Below are positions 59,314-64,000 of a stretch of DNA of 64,000 nucleotides, piece by piece (the stretch's first letter is position 1; each line of letters begins with the position of its first letter). The DNA is from Rhodobacterales bacterium RIFCSPHIGHO2_02_FULL_62_130. Its GTDB lineage: Bacteria; Pseudomonadota; Alphaproteobacteria; Rhodobacterales; Rhodobacteraceae. The stretch covers positions 24,577-88,576 of the forward strand of contig MHZT01000015.1 of assembly GCA_001828855.1 (NCBI GenBank), given 5' to 3'. The position numbers and the translations under genes are program-made. The notes under the pieces were generated by a model. The model was not told the DNA's origin, ran no database searches, and saw nothing but the letters and a program-made list of their open reading frames with translations.

Positions 59314-60324
59314 ATGGACGATCTGGCATTTGGAACCCGCAACAAACGCGGCGATTGGGCGCCCAAGGACACGCTGGAAATTGCGCCGTTCTGGCGCAAA
59401 CCCTTTAGCCTTGGCGGCATTCTGGCTTGGATTCCGGGGTATCTTTTCCCGTGGAATGCCTTCCACATGGCGACCGCGCTGCTGTATTGGTTCTATGTCG
59501 TCCCCGATGTCGAGGTGATGAAGACCCTTGGCTGGGGCTGGGCGTTGTGGCTTTACGCGGTGAACGCGGGTGCCATTTTCCTGATGTATGGCGCGATTGA
59601 ACTGTTCTGGTATGTCAAGCGCAAGCAAGGCACGCGGTTCAAATACAACGCGAAGTTCCCGTCGGATCAGCCTTCTGACGTGTTCTGGTTCAAATCGCAG
59701 AACATCGACAACTTTGCGCGGTCTTTCTTCATCTCGATCCCGCTGTGGACGCTGGTCGAGGTTGGCATGCTGTATGCCTTTGCCAATGGCATGGTGCCGT
59801 GGCTGAACTGGTCGGATAACTGGGTCTGGCTGGTGGTGCTGACCCTGCTGGCCCCCGCGATCCAAGAGGTGCATTTCTTCTGCATCCACCGCCTGATCCA
59901 TGTGCCGATCCTGTATAAGTGGATACATTCGGTTCACCACAACTCGGTCAACCCCAGCCCGTGGTCGTCGCTGTCGATGCATCCGGTGGAAGGGTTTCTC
60001 TATCATGCAGTGGCGCTGTGGCATCTGGTAATCCCGTCCAACCCGATCCTTGCGCTGTTCCAGTTGCATATTGCCGGCTTCGGCGCGGTGAACGGGCATA
60101 TCGGCTTTGAAAAGCTGGAACTGACCGAAAACACCCCGATGACCACCCACGCCTATGCCCACTACCTGCACCACAAGTATTTCGAGGTGAACTACGGCGG
60201 CGATGGGTTGATCCCCTTGGATAAGTGGTTCGGCTATTGGCACGACGGATCGAAAGAGGGCGATGCGCTGATGCAGGCCCGGTTCGAAAAGAAAAAGGCG
60301 CGGCTGAACGCCAAGCGCGTCTGA
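59314..60324 (+). CDS. Sterol-desaturase/fatty-acid-hydroxylase-fold membrane di-iron enzyme
   Basis: 336 residues. Integral membrane oxygenase with about four to five helices (~35-62, 77-99, 138-158, 170-183, 232-255). The eight-histidine di-iron pattern is present: HFFCIHR (187-193), HSVHH (205-209), and HYLHH (283-287), with extra His at 223 and 262. Such enzymes hydroxylate or desaturate using O2 and electrons from a ferredoxin or cytochrome. GGAGG lies 8 nt before the ATG. Neighbours (ABC sugar transporter, Rieske ferredoxin, TIM-barrel isomerase) suggest a role like MocD in rhizopine demethylation rather than lipid modification. Confidence 0.88.
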   Translation: MDDLAFGTRNKRGDWAPKDTLEIAPFWRKPFSLGGILAWIPGYLFPWNAFHMATALLYWFYVVPDVEVMKTLGWGWALWLYAVNAGAIFLMYGAIELFWYVKRKQGTRFKYNAKFPSDQPSDVFWFKSQNIDNFARSFFISIPLWTLVEVGMLYAFANGMVPWLNWSDNWVWLVVLTLLAPAIQEVHFFCIHRLIHVPILYKWIHSVHHNSVNPSPWSSLSMHPVEGFLYHAVALWHLVIPSNPILALFQLHIAGFGAVNGHIGFEKLELTENTPMTTHAYAHYLHHKYFEVNYGGDGLIPLDKWFGYWHDGSKEGDALMQARFEKKKARLNAKRV

Positions 60325-60353
60325 CCCACCCCATTACCCACGAAATCCCCATG

Positions 60354-60374
60354 GGGGCGGAGAGGAGCCGCCCC
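60354..60374 (+). repeat. Intercistronic hairpin before the binding-protein gene
   Basis: GGGGCGG-N7-CCGCCCC (60354-60360 and 60368-60374), perfect 7-bp stem, 30 nt after the desaturase stop. A smaller stem CCGCC/GGCGG follows at 60403-60418. No U-tract. Possibly an RNA-processing site that separates expression of the two genes. Confidence 0.5.
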
Positions 60375-60437
60375 TGTGACCGGAGAAGACCACCCAATCA
60401 TTCCGCCACGAACGGCGGCAACTCGGAGGAGACACCT

Positions 60438-61409
60438 ATGAAACTTTCAACCTTTACCAAGGTCATGGCGACGACGGCGCTGGTGGCGATGACCGCCACA
60501 GCGACGCTGGCGGCCGACATTGCGGTGATCGGCGGCTCGAATGACGACGCCTTCTGGAACAAGATCAAAAAGGGTCTGGACGATGCAACCCCCGCCGTGG
60601 TCGCCAATGGCGGTTCGGTGAACTACCTGCGTCTGGTCAACTATGACAACTTTGCCCCCGATGTCGTGCAACTGATCCGCACTGCGATCTCGATGGAAGT
60701 TGATGGTCTGGTGATCCCGGATTGGGTTCCCGAGGCAGAAGATCCGGCGATCAAAGAGGCCATCGCGGCCGGTATCACCGTCATCCTGATGAACGCAGGC
60801 GGGGCTGACAAGGCACGCGAGTTGGGCGCGATCAACTATGTCGGCAACGAGGAATATCCGGCCGGTGTGGCAGGCGGCGAGTATTTCGCAAGCCACGGCC
60901 AGAAAAACGTGCTGTGCGTGAACACCCTGCCGGGGGCCACCAACACCGAAGCCCGCTGCAAGGGCGTGTCGGATGCGATCACCGCTGCGGGTGGCAAATC
61001 GACCCAACTGCCGCTGCCGACGACCTCTTTCGGCGATGCAACGGCAGTGGCCGAGGCGATCAAGGCCGAAATCCTGAAGGATGAAACCATCGACGGCGTG
61101 ATCACAATTTCTGCAGGTGACGCGGATTCCGCCGCTATCGGGATCGAGCAATCGGGCCGCGCTGCGGCAATCTCGCTGGCATCGTTCGACATGAACGAGG
61201 CCGGACTGGCCCGTATCAAGGCTGGCACCCAGACCTTCTCGATCGACCAGCAGCCCTATCTGCAGGGCTATCTGTCGGTGTCGATCCTTGCCTCGGCCAT
61301 CGACTTCGGCACCTCGCTGCCGACCTTCCCGATCCTGACCGGACCGGGGATCGTGGATGCCTCGAACATCGATGCCACGCTGGCCGGTGTTGAAAAGGGC
61401 GCGCGCTGA
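60438..61409 (+). CDS. ABC transporter sugar-binding protein (ribose/rhizopine type)
   Basis: 323 residues from the ATG at 60438, with GGAGGA upstream. The signal peptide ends ATLAA|D at about residue 26. The mature protein is a type I periplasmic binding protein of the RbsB/MocB class: DIAVIGGSNDDAFWNKIKKGLDDA, AISMEVDGLVIPDWVPEAEDPAIKEAIAAGITVILMNAGG, and FSIDQQPYLQGYLSVSIL near the C-terminus. The ligand class is monosaccharide or polyol; the moc-like context suggests an inositol derivative. Confidence 0.93.
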   Translation: MKLSTFTKVMATTALVAMTATATLAADIAVIGGSNDDAFWNKIKKGLDDATPAVVANGGSVNYLRLVNYDNFAPDVVQLIRTAISMEVDGLVIPDWVPEAEDPAIKEAIAAGITVILMNAGGADKARELGAINYVGNEEYPAGVAGGEYFASHGQKNVLCVNTLPGATNTEARCKGVSDAITAAGGKSTQLPLPTTSFGDATAVAEAIKAEILKDETIDGVITISAGDADSAAIGIEQSGRAAAISLASFDMNEAGLARIKAGTQTFSIDQQPYLQGYLSVSILASAIDFGTSLPTFPILTGPGIVDASNIDATLAGVEKGAR

Positions 61410-61422
61410 TCCCGCGAGCGTA

Positions 61423-61456
61423 GGCGCGGCCCGCTGTTCAAGCGGCGGGCCGCGCC
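61423..61456 (+). repeat. Strong hairpin between binding-protein and permease genes
   Basis: Perfect 12-bp stem GGCGCGGCCCGC / GCGGGCCGCGCC (61423-61434, 61445-61456) with a 10-nt loop, 14 nt after the stop. It is the counterpart of the hairpins at 35856-35925 and probably protects the binding-protein mRNA. Confidence 0.75.
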
Positions 61457-61494
61457 GGTTTCATCCTGACTTCGAACAACCACGGGGGACCCCC

Positions 61495-62508
61495 ATGACC
61501 AGCAATTCCTCAATCGGCGGGCTGTTGCGCCGCCCCGAGGCAGGGGCCTTCCTTGGCCTTGTCGCCGTTCTGATTTTCTTCGCCATTTTCGGCGGCGTGA
61601 CCTTTCTGAAACCCGCCGGCATGTCCAGTTGGCTGAACGTGGCGGCCAACCTTGGCGTGATCGCCATTCCCGTCGGCCTTCTGATGATCGCCGGAGAGCT
61701 GGATATTTCCGTCGGCGCGATGGTGCCTTTGGGCGCCATGACCGTGGCGGTGGTGTCGGGCCATTTCGGGCTGTCGATCTGGCTGGGCGTGGCGCTGACG
61801 CTGTCGTTCGGTGTGATTGTCGGGCTGATCAACGGCTATATGGTCATCCGCACCGCCGTGCCGTCGCTGATCGTGACGTTGGGCAGCCTGTTTGCCGTGC
61901 AGGGTATCGTGCTGGGGCTGACCGTTCTGATCACCAAATCCACCAGCGTCGCACTGGCCACCGAAGGCCCCGCAAAGGCGATTTTCGGCGATTTCGTGCT
62001 GGGCGGGCAGTTGCAGGCAATGGTGATCTGGTGGCTGATCGTCACGGCTTTCTACATCTTTTTCGTCCACTTCTCGCGCTTTGGGAACTGGATCTTCGCG
62101 ATGGGCGGCGACAAGGTTTCCGCCCGCAATGCCGGTATCCCGACCGAACGGCTGACGATCACGCTGTTCGTGCTGTCCTCCACCTCGGCGGCCTTTGTGG
62201 GGATGTGTCAGGCGATCCTGTATAACTCGGCGCAGGTCGCGGGTGGCCAGTCCTTCATCTTCAACGCGATCATTTCGGTTGTGGTGGGGGGCGTGCTGCT
62301 GACGGGGGGATTTGGCTCGGTTGTCGGGATTTTCTTTGGCACCATCACCTTCGCCATCGTCAACCAAGGCATCTACTACACCGACTTTGACCGCAACTGG
62401 TCGTCGCTGATCATCGGGGTGCTGCTGTTGCTGGCGGTTCTGATGAACAACACCTTCCGCAAAATGGCGCTGTCCTATTCCAGCAAGAAGAAAGGGGCCA
62501 AGACATGA
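61495..62508 (+). CDS. ABC transporter permease (RbsC type)
   Basis: 337 residues with about eight to ten helices. The conserved AGELDISVGAMVPLGAM (near 65-81) is the RbsC-family signature, and VVVGGVLLTGGFGSVVGIFFG near 265 is also typical. The start at 61495 (MTSNSSIGGLLRR) is preferred to an upstream frame inside the binding-protein gene. The stop overlaps the ATPase start by 4 nt. Confidence 0.95.
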   Translation: MTSNSSIGGLLRRPEAGAFLGLVAVLIFFAIFGGVTFLKPAGMSSWLNVAANLGVIAIPVGLLMIAGELDISVGAMVPLGAMTVAVVSGHFGLSIWLGVALTLSFGVIVGLINGYMVIRTAVPSLIVTLGSLFAVQGIVLGLTVLITKSTSVALATEGPAKAIFGDFVLGGQLQAMVIWWLIVTAFYIFFVHFSRFGNWIFAMGGDKVSARNAGIPTERLTITLFVLSSTSAAFVGMCQAILYNSAQVAGGQSFIFNAIISVVVGGVLLTGGFGSVVGIFFGTITFAIVNQGIYYTDFDRNWSSLIIGVLLLLAVLMNNTFRKMALSYSSKKKGAKT

Positions 62509-63329
62509 CCGCTCCCATCCTGTCCTTGAAAAACGTCAACAAAAGCTTTGGCCCCATCGACGTTCTGCATGACATCAATCTGGACCTGCGCGCGGGCGAA
62601 GTGCTGTGCCTTCTGGGCGATAACGGCGCGGGCAAGTCTACGGTGATCCGGCTGCTGTCGGGGGTTCACAAACCCACCACCGGCGAGATTTTGATGGATG
62701 GCAAACCGGTCAGCTTTGCCAACCCGCGCGAAGCGTCAGACCACGGCATCGCCACCGTCCACCAGTTCGGCGGTACTTTCCCGCTGATGTCGATTGGCCG
62801 CAGCTTTTTTGTCGGGCTGGAGCCAACCAAGGGCTGGGGACCATTCAAGATTTACGACCGCAGACGGGCCAATGAGATTGCGGTCAAGGCGGTGCAAAGC
62901 TTTGGCATCACGCGGATCGACGACGGCGACCGGCTGGTCGGCGGGCTGTCGGGGGGCGAGAGGCAATCGCTTGCGATTGCACGGGCGGTGCATTTCGGCG
63001 CGCGCGTGCTGATCCTGGATGAGCCGACGGCAGCCCTTGGCGTGAAACAGGCCGCCCACGTCCTGCGGATCGTGAACGAGGCCAAACGGCGCGGGCTGGC
63101 GGTGATCTTCATCACCCACCAAGTCATGCATGCCATGGCCGTAGGCGACCATTTCGCCGTGCTGATCCGTGGCGCCATCGCCGCCGATTTCCACAAGGGC
63201 GAGAAAACCCGCGAGGAAATCACCGATCTTATGGCAGGCGGCGAAACCATGGCGACGCTGGAGGCCGAGATCGAAGGCTATATGCAGGCCCATGACGGCC
63301 ACCCGCCACAGGTGGCAAGCCCCGCATAA
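62505..63329 (+). CDS. ABC transporter ATP-binding protein, single domain (FrcA-like)
   Basis: 274 residues. Walker A GDNGAGKST (~37-45), Q-loop VHQFGG, signature LSGGERQS, Walker B VLILDEPTAALG, H-loop FITHQVMHAM. Unlike the tandem RbsA, it has one nucleotide-binding domain, as in FrcA-type fructose/inositol transporters. It pairs with the RbsC-type permease, to which it is coupled by a 4-nt overlap. Confidence 0.95.
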   Translation: MTAPILSLKNVNKSFGPIDVLHDINLDLRAGEVLCLLGDNGAGKSTVIRLLSGVHKPTTGEILMDGKPVSFANPREASDHGIATVHQFGGTFPLMSIGRSFFVGLEPTKGWGPFKIYDRRRANEIAVKAVQSFGITRIDDGDRLVGGLSGGERQSLAIARAVHFGARVLILDEPTAALGVKQAAHVLRIVNEAKRRGLAVIFITHQVMHAMAVGDHFAVLIRGAIAADFHKGEKTREEITDLMAGGETMATLEAEIEGYMQAHDGHPPQVASPA

Positions 63330-63494
63330 GGCATTGATATGCTTGCGGGTTGGTCTCTCCCATGTCCCGCAATCAAAATCTCTGGCGCATGGCTTTCCTC
63401 CATTGCCAGAGACATAGCCCAAGCTGGGCCGGGTTTTCCCCCTCGGCCCAGCTTACCGCCGCAATCCCTTCAGACAGACCAAAGGACGCCCAAG

Positions 63495-63806
63495 ATGGCC
63501 ACCTGGACCCGCGCCTGCGCCACCACCGACATCGAGCTGGACGAGCTGATCCGTTTTGATCACGGCAGCCAGACCTTCGTCGTCATCCGCAGCCCCGAGG
63601 ATGAATTTTTCGCCATGGACGGCATTTGCAGCCATGAACATGTGCATCTGTGCGGCGGGCTGGTGATGGACGGGGCCATCGAATGCCCCAAACACTCGGC
63701 CACCTTCGATTATCGCACCGGCGAAGCCACCCGCGCGCCCGCCTGCATCAACCTGAAAACATGGCCCGTCAAAGTTGAAGACGGCCACGTCTATATCGAG
63801 ATCTGA
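63495..63806 (+). CDS. Rieske [2Fe-2S] ferredoxin
   Basis: 103 residues, a stand-alone soluble Rieske protein. The cluster ligands are CSH (Cys45, His47) and CPKH (Cys64, His67) in CSHEHVHLCGG and CPKHSATFDYRTG. AAGGA lies upstream of the ATG at 63495; the longer frame to 63339 has no family character. It can carry electrons to the di-iron oxygenase encoded in the same block and corresponds to MocE in rhizopine clusters. A matching ferredoxin reductase is not seen in the window. Confidence 0.93.
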   Translation: MATWTRACATTDIELDELIRFDHGSQTFVVIRSPEDEFFAMDGICSHEHVHLCGGLVMDGAIECPKHSATFDYRTGEATRAPACINLKTWPVKVEDGHVYIEI

Positions 63807-63807
63807 C

Positions 63808-64000
63808 ATGACCCAATTCCAACTTGCCGCCTGCGCCGAAATGATCTGGCGCGACCACCCTATCGAATGGCGGGCTTCGCGGCTCAAGGAAATGGGCTTT
63901 GGCGTCGGCCTGTGGAACTGGCCCGCGCATGATCTGGCCAAGCTGGAGTCCACCGGCGCCACCTTCACCATCATGAACGGCTATCTCGAAGGCCGTCTGG
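63808..64000 (+). CDS. TIM-barrel sugar isomerase/epimerase-like, N-terminal part
   Basis: The frame opens at ATG 63808, one base after the Rieske stop, and runs off the right edge after 64 codons. It starts MTQFQLAACAEMIWRDHPIEW and contains KEMGFGVGLWNWPAHDLAKL and FTIMNGYLEGRL, the opening strands and helices of xylose-isomerase-like (AP endonuclease 2) TIM barrels such as hydroxypyruvate isomerase or MocC-type proteins. The catalytic residues lie beyond the window. Confidence 0.75.
   Translation, partial: MTQFQLAACAEMIWRDHPIEWRASRLKEMGFGVGLWNWPAHDLAKLESTGATFTIMNGYLEGRL

Overview
The window reads as chromosomal DNA of an alphaproteobacterium of the Rhodobacterales (Rhodobacteraceae-like). 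The reasons are the gene order atpHAGDC with the F0 genes elsewhere, a CIRCE-controlled groESL, homospermidine synthase, a DUF2125 protein, a Hint-domain protein, high-GC codon use, and short GC-rich hairpin repeats of the type scattered through genomes of this order. I see no rRNA, tRNA, insertion sequence, prophage or CRISPR array. All identifications come from reading the translated sequence; no database search was possible.

Layout. 1-8.3 kb is housekeeping: groEL (cut by the window edge)/groES with a perfect CIRCE, a TraB/GumN-like protein, Mn-dependent pyrophosphatase, a HAD-IIA hydrolase, a MaoC hydratase, ribF, a YcgN-like cysteine-cluster protein, threonine aldolase, an alpha/beta hydrolase and a DsbA-type isomerase. 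8.4-19.5 kb holds prs, an H-type lectin-like protein, the F1 operon atpHAGDC, a methyltransferase, gloB and clpA. 19.7-29.7 kb holds a MotB/ExbB-like ion-channel pair with a long coiled coil, a ChaC-like cyclotransferase, a DUF2125 protein, an extensin-like protein, prephenate dehydrogenase and hisC (one operon), homospermidine synthase, a YqhA-like protein and rpsD. 30-33.4 kb holds a Hint-domain protein, an LpxR-like outer-membrane protein and a class II histone-deacetylase-like amidohydrolase.

33.4-40 kb is a complete carbohydrate-uptake operon: LacI regulator with a readable promoter and operator, binding protein, two permeases, a cytoplasmic GH32-like hydrolase and a UgpC-type ATPase. 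It probably imports a fructoside. 40.4-49.2 kb holds a divergent FAD/GcvT dehydrogenase and the urease operon ureDA-(56 aa peptide)-B-(AT-richer insert)-C-(exported protein)-EFG. 49.2-55 kb is a LysR-controlled operon: aldehyde dehydrogenase, M19 dipeptidase-like protein, an unrecognised 552 aa protein and a DUF3726-like protein. It is the least understood block. 55-58 kb has an MgtC/DUF4010-like membrane protein and a ManC-type bifunctional enzyme.

58-64 kb is a second LacI-controlled block: a sterol-desaturase-fold di-iron oxygenase, a ribose-type ABC transporter (binding protein, permease, single-domain ATPase), a Rieske ferredoxin and a TIM-barrel isomerase that runs off the window. The combination resembles rhizopine (moc) catabolism: uptake of a sugar or inositol derivative, oxidative removal of a group by oxygenase plus ferredoxin, then isomerisation. 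The two strongest leads are this moc-like block and the aldehyde dehydrogenase/M19/DUF3726 operon.
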